Shown in pieces: positions 24,522 to 33,500 of a stretch of DNA of 39,432 nt (the stretch's first letter is position 1; every line of letters starts with the position of its first letter). This DNA is from Peptococcaceae bacterium (GTDB lineage Bacteria > Bacillota > Desulfitobacteriia > Desulfitobacteriales > Syntrophobotulaceae): contig WRHI01000015.1 in assembly GCA_009783315.1 (NCBI GenBank), forward strand, positions 1-39,432, written 5' to 3'. The translations under genes and the position numbers were made by a program. The notes beneath the pieces are model-generated. The model ran no database searches. It saw nothing but the letters and a program-made list of their open reading frames with translations, and was not told the origin of the DNA.

Positions 24522-26331
24522 AACCTTCCATCCCTCTTTTGCAAACAGAATTCTTATGAAACTCAGAAGAACTCACTGGATAATCCTGCCGAAAGTGCCC
24601 CCCGCGGCTTTCCTGCCGGCGCAAAGCCGATAAAGCAACCACCTTCCCCAAAACCAGCAAATTCGCCAGTTCCAGGTCATCGGCCCGCAAAGCCGGCTGA
24701 AACTTTTCCGCCAAAGTGTCCAACCCCACCAAAGCCTCCTCCAGCTCGGCCCCGCTGCGCACAATCCCCACTTTATCCCACATAAGAGCGGTCAACTCGG
24801 CCCGGATTCCGGCGCAGCCGGTGTTCTGCGTTCGGGGTTCGGTGTTCGCGGCTTCGGCGTTCGCGGGTTCGGCGTTCGGCGTTCGGTGTTCGGCAAAAGA
24901 ACCAAGCTGCTCAAGGGCCCAATGCCGAATGCCCAACGCCGATAAATCGGCAACCGAAAGTCGGCCTTCGCTCTCCACATCCCGGATCCCGCGCCCCATG
25001 TTCCGAGCCCCGTACACCGCGCCCTGCACTCCGTACCCCGCGCCCCGCGCTTCAAGCTCCGCACGCACGAATTTCCCCACCTCTGAGCCAAAAACCAGCC
25101 CATCAAGCAAAGAATTGCTGGCTAGCCGGTTGGCCCCATGCACCCCGTTGCACGCGCACTCCCCGCAAGCAAACAAATTCTTTAGATCTGTCTGCCCCGC
25201 CAGATCGATCCGAATGCCCCCCATGGAATAATGAGCCGCCGGCATCACCGGCACGGGCTGCCTGGTGATATCAACGCCACCACGAAGACAATTTCCATAG
25301 ATCTGAGGAAACGCCTCTCGAACATCCTTCCCTGTGATCGTAGAAAAATCCAAGTAAACCGGACCCTGGGCCAACTCCGCCCAAATAGCCCGAGCCACAA
25401 CATCCCGGGGCGCCATCTCCTTACCCGGCACAGCGTCCATGAAAAACTCACCCCGCTTATTAATCAGCCGGGCCCCTTCCCCCCGGGCCGCCTCAGAAAT
25501 CAGGAAACATTCTCCGTTCGGCTGCAAAAACACCGTCGGATGGAACTGCATGAACTCCATATTCATCAGCGCCGCCCCCGCCCGCAAAGCCGCTGCCATA
25601 CCGTCTCCCGTCAACACCTCCGGGTTCGATGTATACCGATAAAGCTGTCCCACACCTCCCGTCGCCAGAATCACCGCTTGAGCCAGCCACACCGCCAACT
25701 CTCCATCACGCAGCGCCAGCACGCCTACTACAGCATTATTTTCATCCTTTAAAAGATCAACAACAAAACAATTCTCCTCAACCCGCAGCCCTTCCCTGCG
25801 GGCATTCGCCGCCAATTGGCGCTGAATAACCTGCCCGGTCATATCGCCTCCCGCATGCAGGATACGCCGATTTGAATGGGCCGCCTCCCGCGCGAAATCC
25901 AATTCACCGCGAACCCGGTCGAACTCCACCCCCATAGCCATAAGCTTCAGCACATATTCCGGCCCCTTCTGGGTCAGAACACGCACAGCCTCTTCATTGC
26001 AAAGATCAGCCCCCGCCGACAGCGTATCCAGAAAATGCGACGCCGGTGAATCATCCGGCCTGAGGGCCGCCGCGATGCCCCCCTGCGCTTCCTCCGTACT
26101 GCTCCGTTCAATCCCCGCCTTGGTCAAGACCGTCACCCGGCAATCCGGCCCCAGCCCCATAGCGGCAAAAAGACCCGCGATACCGCTGCCCACCACCACC
26201 ACATCCTCAGAAAAAACAGGAACTTTGCCGTCCCCGGCAATCCCGGCCACGTCGTTAACACCTGTCATATCTGACGTCTCAGACCTCATCACGCCAGCAA
26301 GCACACCTTCCAGAGCCTGCACACTCTCCAT
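24493..26331 (-). CDS. nadB: L-aspartate oxidase
   Basis: NadB is an FAD enzyme oxidising aspartate to iminoaspartate, the first step of bacterial de novo NAD synthesis. The protein is 612 residues from the ATG at 26331; a TTG nine bases upstream is an alternative. It has the Rossmann FAD motif VVVGSGIAGLFAA, STEEAQGGIAAA, ATGGVGQLYRYTSNP, MEFMQFHPT, and the succinate-dehydrogenase-like HGANRLASNSLLDGLVFG. Between the catalytic part and the C-terminal helical domain is a repeat-coded insertion (about residues 440-525) containing EHRTPNAEPANAEAANTE. That makes it longer than the usual ~530. No nadA is beside it, although the product must feed quinolinate synthase. Confidence 0.94.
   Translation of the reverse strand: MESVQALEGVLAGVMRSETSDMTGVNDVAGIAGDGKVPVFSEDVVVVGSGIAGLFAAMGLGPDCRVTVLTKAGIERSSTEEAQGGIAAALRPDDSPASHFLDTLSAGADLCNEEAVRVLTQKGPEYVLKLMAMGVEFDRVRGELDFAREAAHSNRRILHAGGDMTGQVIQRQLAANARREGLRVEENCFVVDLLKDENNAVVGVLALRDGELAVWLAQAVILATGGVGQLYRYTSNPEVLTGDGMAAALRAGAALMNMEFMQFHPTVFLQPNGECFLISEAARGEGARLINKRGEFFMDAVPGKEMAPRDVVARAIWAELAQGPVYLDFSTITGKDVREAFPQIYGNCLRGGVDITRQPVPVMPAAHYSMGGIRIDLAGQTDLKNLFACGECACNGVHGANRLASNSLLDGLVFGSEVGKFVRAELEARGAGYGVQGAVYGARNMGRGIRDVESEGRLSVADLSALGIRHWALEQLGSFAEHRTPNAEPANAEAANTEPRTQNTGCAGIRAELTALMWDKVGIVRSGAELEEALVGLDTLAEKFQPALRADDLELANLLVLGKVVALSALRRQESRGGHFRQDYPVSSSEFHKNSVCKRGMEGYDSVEFVDL
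24820..24895. repeat. In-frame repeat insertion inside nadB
   Basis: Variants of GTTCGGTGTTCGGC/GTTCGCGGCTTCGGC encode a hydrophilic NTEP/NAEP run between two NadB domains. The same word family fills the cdd-dgkA gap. A second, weaker run (CCCCGCGCC variants, about 24990-25060) lies a little upstream in the gene. Confidence 0.8.
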
Positions 26332-26385
26332 AATAGGCAAAATCCTTCCTGTTCATCTCTGCTCGGCAAATCTTCGACTCCCGAA

Positions 26386-26763
26386 TTATAACCCGCCAAC
26401 TTCGTGATCCTTAACCTCAACAGGCACATTCTTCTCATCCACGAAAACCACCCGCGGCCGGTACTCCTCCGCCTCCTCTGTGGTCATATTCCCATAAGAA
26501 ATGACAATAATCTCATCACCCACATGAACCAACCGGGCCGCCGCCCCGTTCAAACACATCACACCTGAATGAGCTTCCCCGGGAATCACATAAGTTTCCA
26601 ACCGGGCGCCATTATTTTTATTCACAACCTGGACACACTCATTAGGTAAGAGATCCGCCAACTCCATCAAATGTTGATCAATGGTGATACTGCCCTGGTA
26701 ATGCAAATTCGCCTCAGATACACGGGCGCAATGTATCTTCGACTTCATCATACACCGAATCAT
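26386..26763 (-). CDS. panD: Aspartate 1-decarboxylase precursor
   Basis: PanD makes beta-alanine from aspartate for pantothenate. The 125-residue proenzyme contains YQGSITID, where self-cleavage between Gly and Ser creates the pyruvoyl group. Other family features are [40 protein letters not shown] and [11 protein letters not shown]. The ATG overlaps the panC stop (ATGA), with GGAGG seven bases before it, so translation is coupled. It carries four extra N-terminal residues compared with proteins starting at MMKSKIH. Confidence 0.95.
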   Translation of the reverse strand: MIRCMMKSKIHCARVSEANLHYQGSITIDQHLMELADLLPNECVQVVNKNNGARLETYVIPGEAHSGVMCLNGAAARLVHVGDEIIVISYGNMTTEEAEEYRPRVVFVDEKNVPVEVKDHEVGGL

Positions 26764-27635
26764 GACACTCCCTCCATTTCCGCTACATAAATATTATCAA
26801 TAAGTCGCGTTTCCCCCAACCGAGCCGCTATCAGAATAACCACCTGCCGGTGAAGGCGCTCCGGCTTCCGCCAAACCTCAGCGTCGCGCATCTCCACATA
26901 CTCCAGCCGGGCCTCTGACCCGGCGACACAATCACGCACCACAGCACAAACCTCATCATAATCCGCCGCCCCGGCCAACACCGCGGCGGCGCCCCGGCAT
27001 AGCGCCTCATAAAGCACAGGCGCCTGCCGCCGATGCTCAGAACTCAAATAGACATTGCGTGAACTCATCGCCAGCCCATCATGTTCCCGCAAAATAGGTA
27101 CCGCAACAATCCGCACCGGCATACACAGATCCTTAACCATCTGCCTTATCACCATCAACTGCTGAAAATCCTTCTGCCCGAAATATGCCCTATCCGGCTG
27201 ACAGATTTGCATCAGCTTGGCCACCACTGTCGCCACCCCGTCGAAATGTCCCGGTCTCGCCCCGCCACACAATCCCTCACTCACATCCGCTACCTGAATC
27301 ACCGTTAACGAAGCCCCTGTCGGGTACATTTCCTCCACGGAAGGCACAAACAACAAATCCACCCCCGCCGACTCCGCCAACGCCTGATCGCGCTCCAGAT
27401 CCCGCGGATATTTGTCAAAATCCTCCTGGGGCCCAAACTGCAAAGGATTCACAAAAACACTCATAACCACATAAGCTTCAGCACCGCCGTCGTCTTCCGC
27501 CCGCGCCGCCCGCACCAAAGACAAATGCCCTTCATGCAGAAACCCCATAGTTGGCGCCAGCACCACCCGCCTCCCCTCGGCCCGAGCCCGCCCGGCCAGC
27601 TCCCGCACATCGCTGATCAACTCAACAACCTTCAT
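26760..27635 (-). CDS. panC: Pantothenate synthetase
   Basis: PanC joins pantoate and beta-alanine using ATP. The 291-residue protein has the HIGH-like motif [55 protein letters not shown] and the KMSKS-like [10 protein letters not shown]. The ATG at 27635 follows GAAAGGCGG; a longer frame upstream is not PanC-like. It lies between the DUF2520 gene and panD. No panB is present in the window. Confidence 0.95.
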   Translation of the reverse strand: MKVVELISDVRELAGRARAEGRRVVLAPTMGFLHEGHLSLVRAARAEDDGGAEAYVVMSVFVNPLQFGPQEDFDKYPRDLERDQALAESAGVDLLFVPSVEEMYPTGASLTVIQVADVSEGLCGGARPGHFDGVATVVAKLMQICQPDRAYFGQKDFQQLMVIRQMVKDLCMPVRIVAVPILREHDGLAMSSRNVYLSSEHRRQAPVLYEALCRGAAAVLAGAADYDEVCAVVRDCVAGSEARLEYVEMRDAEVWRKPERLHRQVVILIAARLGETRLIDNIYVAEMEGVS

Positions 27636-27694
27636 AACACACCGCCTTTCCGTGAACACATAACGGAGGAATCCTCTGCTTCCGATCATTCGAT

Positions 27695-28678
27695 CTACTG
27701 CCCAAAGAGGCGATTAAGCTCCTGCTCAACCTCCGGCGCGTAAGCCTTCCCCGCTTTCTCCCTTTGACGGCGGCCCAGCTTAAGGGTCCATCGCCCCAAA
27801 GCACAATAGACATCCCGCACATCATCAGGCAACTCCCGCAGATGGCGGCTCACCACTTCGGTATCGCCCCGCGCAACCGGACCCGTCAACACATCCAGTC
27901 CGCCTGTCCGCAAATTATCCAACGTTCCCTGCATCAAAGGCAACAGCAGCTCCAAACTCTCCACCGGCGTCAAACTGATTCGCTCCAACAACTCAACCCC
28001 AATAGAAGCCAAAGTCACCAAATAATTTGACGCGATAACAGCCGCCCCATGATAAAGGGTCTTGCCGCCTTCCGGCACCCTATAGGCAACCCCACCAAGA
28101 ACCCGGACAATCTCCTCTCCGCAAAAAACAGCCTGCTCATCGCTGCCATCAATCCCAAAATGGGTCCCTTCCATAGAATCAATCCCATCCACAATCGAAG
28201 CAAAAGCCCGGTAAGGATGAATCCCGGCATAACGCCAGCCTCTCCCTCCCAAAGCCCCCGACGCCATAGGCTTTTCCGGCGCCATAACTTTTTCCGGCGC
28301 CATAACTTTCTCCGGCGCCAAAACTTTCTCCGGCGCCAAAACTTTCTCCGGCGCCAAAACCCGCCAAGGCAAAGCTCCCGAACAATGAATCAGCATCCGT
28401 TCCCCGCTCACAGCGCCGGCATCGGCAACATCATGCAAAACCCGTGCCACCTGAGCAATAACATCATCCGGCGTCGTAACAAAAATAACAGAACACCGCT
28501 GCGCCAATTCCGCCAAAGAGCAGTGCTCACAAGAAACAAACTCCCTAAACCGTTCAAAAGACGCGCGACTGCGCGTATGTACACCCACACACCGAAAGAG
28601 TCCCGACCGCTCCAAACAAACGGCCATCAGAGTACCAACAACACCGGCTCCAACAATACCAAACACTTTCTCCCGCAA
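27695..28678 (-). CDS. Rossmann-like plus DUF2520 domain protein
   Basis: This family of NAD(P)-binding proteins resembles ketopantoate reductase and pyrroline-carboxylate reductase and is often placed before panB or panC in Clostridia. The 327-residue product has FGIVGAGVVGTLMAVCL (dinucleotide binding), IFVTTPDDVIAQVA, IHPYRAFASI, GTHFGID and the helical C-terminal domain ASNYLVTLASIGVELLERI. The start is a TTG at 28678 behind GGGAGGTG; the ATG at 28693 overlaps this site. Between IHCSGALP and the His-Pro motif is a tandem insertion of APEKV units. By position it may supply ketopantoate reductase activity to the pathway; this is inference. Confidence 0.85.
   Translation of the reverse strand: MREKVFGIVGAGVVGTLMAVCLERSGLFRCVGVHTRSRASFERFREFVSCEHCSLAELAQRCSVIFVTTPDDVIAQVARVLHDVADAGAVSGERMLIHCSGALPWRVLAPEKVLAPEKVLAPEKVMAPEKVMAPEKPMASGALGGRGWRYAGIHPYRAFASIVDGIDSMEGTHFGIDGSDEQAVFCGEEIVRVLGGVAYRVPEGGKTLYHGAAVIASNYLVTLASIGVELLERISLTPVESLELLLPLMQGTLDNLRTGGLDVLTGPVARGDTEVVSRHLRELPDDVRDVYCALGRWTLKLGRRQREKAGKAYAPEVEQELNRLFGQ
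28262..28362. repeat. 18-bp in-frame tandem repeat in the DUF2520 gene
   Basis: Five to six copies of a unit close to CTTTCTCCGGCGCCAAAA encode APEKVL/APEKVM repeats in a loop of the Rossmann domain. Copies differ by few bases, suggesting recent expansion. Confidence 0.9.
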
Positions 28679-28790
28679 AAAAACACCTCCCATGATATGA
28701 TGAAGGTGTCAGCCGCAAACAGCGAATGAACCAGCCTTCACCGTCTCAGTTTCGTACAAAATCCAAGCGGTTTTTTGCTAAGCCAGCATC

Positions 28791-28820
28791 ATTATACAAC
28801 AAAACCAAATTAATTGTAAG
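28791..28820 (-). promoter_or_regulatory. Promoter of the pan-nad-coaX-dusB operon
   Basis: On the minus strand, CTTACA (28820-28815) and a perfect TATAAT (28796-28791) are 18 bp apart, about 113 bp before the first gene. The leader between shows no clear riboswitch fold. The upstream edge lies 15 bp from repeat copy C3. Confidence 0.55.
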
Positions 28821-28834
28821 CGGCCCGTACCCCA

Positions 28835-29190
28835 AGGGTATATATTTAAAAAGTGCATGAACTGACGATAAGGATAAGCAGAGCTTTCTGCCGCGGTGTT
28901 TTCCCGCAACTCAATGGTGAGTTGGAGGCAAATACCGCGCTGGCCAGTAACAGTGCCACGTCAGGGTTTGGTGAGCGGGAGAATCCAAGCGCCTCTCTGC
29001 CTGACGTAACCTCAAAAGGCGAAAAAATTCGCGGGCTTTTGGAGTCTGCCGCTCACCAAACCCTACCTCGGGACTGTTACGAGCCCACATAATATCCATC
29101 TCCATTCACCATTCGGTTGCGAGAGAACCCCGCAGGAGATATTTCTATTTATTTTTTTGTCCCTTCCTGCACTTTTAAAATATGCACCCT
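28835..29190. mobile_element. Family C palindromic repeat, full copy C3 (MITE-like)
   Basis: This 356-bp unit is bounded by inverted ends AGGGTATATATTTAAAAAGTGCA and its near-complement ending in GCACCCT. Next inside are matched outer arms (CGCAACTCAATGGTGAGTTG against CCATTCACCATTCGGTTGCG), then inner arms (AGGGTTTGGTGAGCGGGAGA against TGCCGCTCACCAAACCCT). The middle holds a GC-rich hairpin (GGCGAAAAAATTCGCGGGC). The right end abuts the stop codon of the 152-residue gene. It carries no plausible gene and no evident target duplication. Confidence 0.8.
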
Positions 29191-29647
29191 ATGACATTAA
29201 AGTCTCAATGTATTCGGAAAGCAATTGGTTCTCACCTATTAAAAATTTTTTTGAGGATAGAAGATTGACATTCTCTTTAATAATGAGATCTGCAGTAGTG
29301 CTTCCACCCCTCAGAATTTCAGTCTTGCCTGTTGAATAAAAAAGACTTATCCGAAAGCTGCCATCGTGTTGTGGGGTTCCGCCGCCTTCATAGCTGCCAA
29401 ATCGTTTGTTTTTTGTTTTCTTTATTATATTATATAATTCTGTCATTTCTACGTCAGTTTCCAAAACAAAACTCTTCCCTTCGTAAAACTCTGGAACAGA
29501 AATAAGGATTTGTGTTAAATCTTCAGCAGATCCCACGACCATCCGCATATTCCATGCGATGAAGGCTGTCACAGATAGAGTTATTACGATCATAATTGAT
29601 ACAATCAATAAAATGAATTTCCTCACAATAAACCTTGCTCCTTTCAT
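29189..29647 (-). CDS. Membrane-anchored small protein, last gene of the CHAT operon
   Basis: This 152-residue protein opens with a single hydrophobic anchor (LLIVSIMIVITLSVTAFIAW). An external domain follows with beta-rich segments, including DGSFRISLFYSTGKTEILRGG. That segment resembles RYELTLYYSDKTDVVLLYN in the upstream 171-residue protein, so the two are probably distant paralogues. Both also have a helix and TELYNIIKKTKNKR/CTIYNELKRVLATK pattern before it. I recognise no characterised function; the layout is like DUF5301-type clostridial surface proteins. It starts two bases after the upstream stop codon. Repeat C3 begins at its stop. Confidence 0.7.
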   Translation of the reverse strand: MKGARFIVRKFILLIVSIMIVITLSVTAFIAWNMRMVVGSAEDLTQILISVPEFYEGKSFVLETDVEMTELYNIIKKTKNKRFGSYEGGGTPQHDGSFRISLFYSTGKTEILRGGSTTADLIIKENVNLLSSKKFLIGENQLLSEYIETLMS

Positions 29648-29649
29648 GG

Positions 29650-30165
29650 CTATCCATTATCTTCTGCGAAAGCGCCGCCGTTCATAACATCTGGTGAAAG
29701 ATTTTCTCGGGTCTTTATAATCGTTGGCAGCAACTCCATGATGGGCGCTGATCCGGTATTCTTGCTTACAGCATACCAATAGCCCATATGCCGGACCGCA
29801 CCCTGATTATAGAGCAAGACAACATCTGTTTTGTCTGAATAATATAGTGTCAATTCGTAGCGCGGATCAAGCATAGTATAGAAAGCTTCGTCTTTTCTTT
29901 CTTTGGTCGCCAAAACCCGCTTTAGCTCATTATATATGGTACACATTGTTTCCTTGTCGGTGATAGTCGTTGTTGATTGGGGGGCCCCATCCTTACCGCC
30001 ACCTTCTTGGGGATAGCACTCGACGATGACAATGCTCTGCAGGGCCGATCTTTCTCCAGTTACCAATCGTGAATGTAAACAAGAGAAAACAACACTGCCA
30101 ACGCCGGCGCAGAAAAGCACTGAAACAATGACAATTGCCAGTCGCTTCTTCGCTGAATGTTTCAT
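29650..30165 (-). CDS. Membrane-anchored small protein of unknown function
   Basis: This 171-residue protein has an N-terminal anchor or signal segment (LAIVIVSVLFCAGVGSVVFSC). The Cys that follows is not in a good lipobox. The external part has an alpha-beta domain with DPRYELTLYYSDKTDVVLLY and GYWYAVSKNTGSAPIMELL. The start follows AGAGGAG. It is 37 bp after the 131-residue gene and probably in the same transcript as the CHAT protein. It resembles the next gene product in order of segments. No enzymatic motif is visible. Confidence 0.7.
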   Translation of the reverse strand: MKHSAKKRLAIVIVSVLFCAGVGSVVFSCLHSRLVTGERSALQSIVIVECYPQEGGGKDGAPQSTTTITDKETMCTIYNELKRVLATKERKDEAFYTMLDPRYELTLYYSDKTDVVLLYNQGAVRHMGYWYAVSKNTGSAPIMELLPTIIKTRENLSPDVMNGGAFAEDNG

Positions 30166-30202
30166 GAGTTCTCCTCTTTGTTCGTTGTACGATCACGCTG
30201 CT

Positions 30203-30598
30203 TTATTTGAGGAGCCTCTTTATGATCTCCAAAACTTTCGAGAGGGTCTCGATATTCATTGGTTTGTGTTCAAGCAGAAATTCGAACTTCCCTTCGGGGG
30301 TACGACCTATCTTGAAATGGGTTCGCAGCAAAAACAGCACAGCAGCCAGGTTTGTTACCGCTATCAGAGGATCGATTTCAATCGCAAACTTGCCGGGTGG
30401 GTCTGTTGCCTGTTGGGATTCAAAAAACGCGGTTAATTCCGGCCGCTCGGTTTGGAGAAAGGTTGCCACGTCTTCTGCCAAGCCGGGGGGTAGGTCAACA
30501 TCTGTCTGGACAAGTTCGGACGGCAAGGAGGCTGAGAATGCTGCGTATTCTGGATCATGATAGGCAAGGGCGTTCAGAGATTGTTGCGCGTTAGTCAT
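30203..30598 (-). CDS. 131-residue partner of the CHAT-STAND-TPR protein
   Basis: The ATG overlaps the CHAT gene stop (ATGA), so the two are translationally coupled. The N-terminal ~70 residues are acidic and mostly helical (LPPGLAEDVATFLQTERPEL). A hydrophobic segment follows (IAVTNLAAVLFLLRT, about residues 80-94), then a short beta pair (KIGRTPEGKFEFLLEH) and a basic C-terminal helix ending KRLLK. The layout, a small protein with one hydrophobic helix beside a STAND ATPase, recalls effector-associated components of bacterial NTPase conflict systems. I cannot match it to a named family. It could be a protease substrate, a membrane effector, or an inhibitor. Confidence 0.65.
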   Translation of the reverse strand: MTNAQQSLNALAYHDPEYAAFSASLPSELVQTDVDLPPGLAEDVATFLQTERPELTAFFESQQATDPPGKFAIEIDPLIAVTNLAAVLFLLRTHFKIGRTPEGKFEFLLEHKPMNIETLSKVLEIIKRLLK

Positions 30599-33500
30599 TG
30601 TTGGTCGTCTCCTTTCATGGTTTGAAGGCTGATAAGATTATTCCTGATTATTTCCGCATAATGTGGGTCATTCTTATCAAATATTGCTAGAGCTTTTTTG
30701 TACCAGTTTTCAGAGGCATCAAATTCCCGCCGCTCCTCTGCGACGTTCCCCAGCTGACCGTAAGTAAAAGCCGCTCCATGCTCGTTGCCTCGTTTCAACT
30801 TTATTTTCAGTGACTCGTTATACCATTCTTCAGCGGCATCATAGTTCCGCCGCTCCTGGGCAATCCTTCCCAGTTGATGGTAGATGATGGCTTCACCACG
30901 GTCGTCGCCTTGTTTCAAAAAAATTTTTAGAGCCTCTTTATACAAGTCTTCAGCGGTATTATAGTCCATTTGGTCTTCTGCGACCCTTCCGAGCTGACCA
31001 TAAGTGAGAGCCACTCCATGCTCGTTGCCTTGTTTCTCCTCTATTTTCAGCGACTTCTTGTACCATTCTTCAGCGGCACCAAAGTCCCGCCGCTCCTCTG
31101 CGACGTTCCCCAGTTGATGGTAGGTGCTGGCCGCTCCATGCTCGTTGCCATGTTTCATTCCCAGTGACTTTTTATACCATTCTTCAGCGGCAGTAAAGTC
31201 CCGCCGTCCCCCTGCAACCATCCCCAGTTGATGGTAGGCACCGCCCTCTATTTCAACATCACTACCCCTCTTCGCCTCTTCCACAAGCCTTAGATAAAGC
31301 CTCTCCGCTTCTGTGAAATTCCTTGCATTCAGAGCATAACTAGCCATCCCCTGAGTCAATGCCATAACATCAGCCCGCATATCCAGCTCCCGCGCCAACT
31401 CTAAAGCCCGATGGAAGCACGCTCCAAACTGAGAGAACACCGGACGCTGTTCGTGCAGCTCCTTTGGAGCATACGTATCTGCCAACGTCCCCATAACATC
31501 AACAAAAGCCCGTTGATCCTCATCCCCCGGCGGATAACACCTGGTCAAACAGCTCCGTAGCGCGGGATGCAACTTGTAAAGATTCTTCCCCATCGGCTGG
31601 CACAATCCCCCGGAACAAAGGGCTGAGAAACAGTTTCCCAAACGCTCCTTCCCTTCCGATTCCGTTTTATTCAACATAATTCCTATTAATGCTGTACTCG
31701 CATACCGCTCATGCAACCCCAGCAACCGCAATATCGGCGCGAACGCCCTATCCAACCCGCGCTCAAACACCACCAGGGCCCCTTGGATACGCGATACCCC
31801 TTCCTCACCTGGTTGCACGTTGAAACCCTCTTCTTCCAATTCCTGTAATAACAATGCCGCCTTGCGCCTCTCGCTAAGCCGTAGCAGCATCACCCGCACA
31901 GCCAGCGGATTGCCCTCCAGCTTGTTCAGCAGCTTATGATAGTCCTTATCCTCACGATCCAGACCATCCTGGCCCAAATCAGCCACAACAGCGTCACAAT
32001 ATTCCCAGAGCTCCTCACCCCTCAACCCTTCCAAGGGAAAGCGGTAGCACTCCCGGAGTTCAAGCCAGTCCTCTTGCGAACGGCTTGTGATGAGAACCTT
32101 TGTCTGGCCCCCACGCAACTCATGGAGCAGATTTTTCAAGAGTTTCCTGTCTGTCTCCTCTGGGATCAGGGGGGTAACCTCTGTCCCCGGTATCCCTGAA
32201 ACCGATTCGAAATTGTCCCAGACAAGGAAGTACCGCTTGGATCTCAATTTCTTGACAACATCCCGTAATTTGTCTTCCGGTGACTTTACCAACTCTTGAA
32301 TCCCGAATAAATTGGCTGCCAACGTATCCAGAACAGAATCGGCATTATGAATACCCTCGAAGCTGAACCAGATCGCTCCCTCACCCAACCCGTTCGTAGC
32401 TTCCAACCATTGCAGGAAACCTTTCACCAGCGTCGTCTTCCCCTCTCCGGACATCCCGTGAATAAGAATCCCAGCTTGGGGTTGCTTATGAATCGCCCGC
32501 TCAAGCCGAAACACAGCACGATCCCGGCCAATAAAACCATAATCGCCCAATGCCAAGACCTCCCTTGGCAAGTTCCTGACCCGGGGTTCCCCGTACACCA
32601 GCTTCGGCAACACGCCCTTCGTAATATCTATCTGTTGATACAGGACGGGAACCATCCAATCATGGAACTCCACTTTCCCAATAATGCTGTCCCGTTTGCT
32701 GTTGCGCAACATCTTCTGCCGTCCCAGCCTCATTCCCTCGCCCAAGGCACCCTCGCTAACAACATGCCGGTAAAACTCGGTGACAAATTCCTTGGCCCCG
32801 CTTACCCATAGGCTGTAACTCATGGCGACGACACATCCAATCCCGGCTCCCATCAGGCTGGTGGCCACCGAAGCAAAAGGATCCTTCCCCTTCTCTTTCT
32901 CTTCCCCCTTCTCTTGCCCTCCTTCGTCCTGCATGGCAGATTGGCAGGCGTTGAGAACCATGATAGGAATGGGATGTTCAGGCATAAGGTCACGCAGCAT
33001 CTGTGCCGTTATCGCATCTCCCTCATGCTTTGGATCCTTTTCTTTTTCAAAGATCAGAGATCCAATCGGGCGCGAGTCTCCATCCTCACCGATGAACTGC
33101 CCATGGCCGTCAAAATGCACTATGTGATAGAAACCAGGCTTCTCACGTAAGACCTCACCCAGTTGATCAAAAGTGGGCGGACGCAGCACATCAATCCGTA
33201 CCGGCCAGCTCCTATCCTTAGAATACGCGAAATCGATGAGAGGCCGCGCCAACGTCTGGAACCCCACATCGTTTTCTCCCTTGGGGCGGGCGATCACGTA
33301 GAGGATATTGAGTTGCTCCTCCTTCTTCAAACTTTCTGTCAATGCGTAGTTTTCCGGTCGGTCACGCAATTGCCGATCCATATGACAATGTTGGGCTATC
33401 CAGACATCTTCCTGGCTCTTCAGAGCCTCCCAGGGCCAAGCCAGAACCGACGCATCATTGCTGACTATGACAATATGCAAATCCCTCAGGCTTTCCCTGC

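Noticed and set aside
28679-28790. Riboswitch in the leader of the cofactor operon
   Set aside because: No conserved riboswitch core or terminator hairpin could be seen in this ~110-bp leader.
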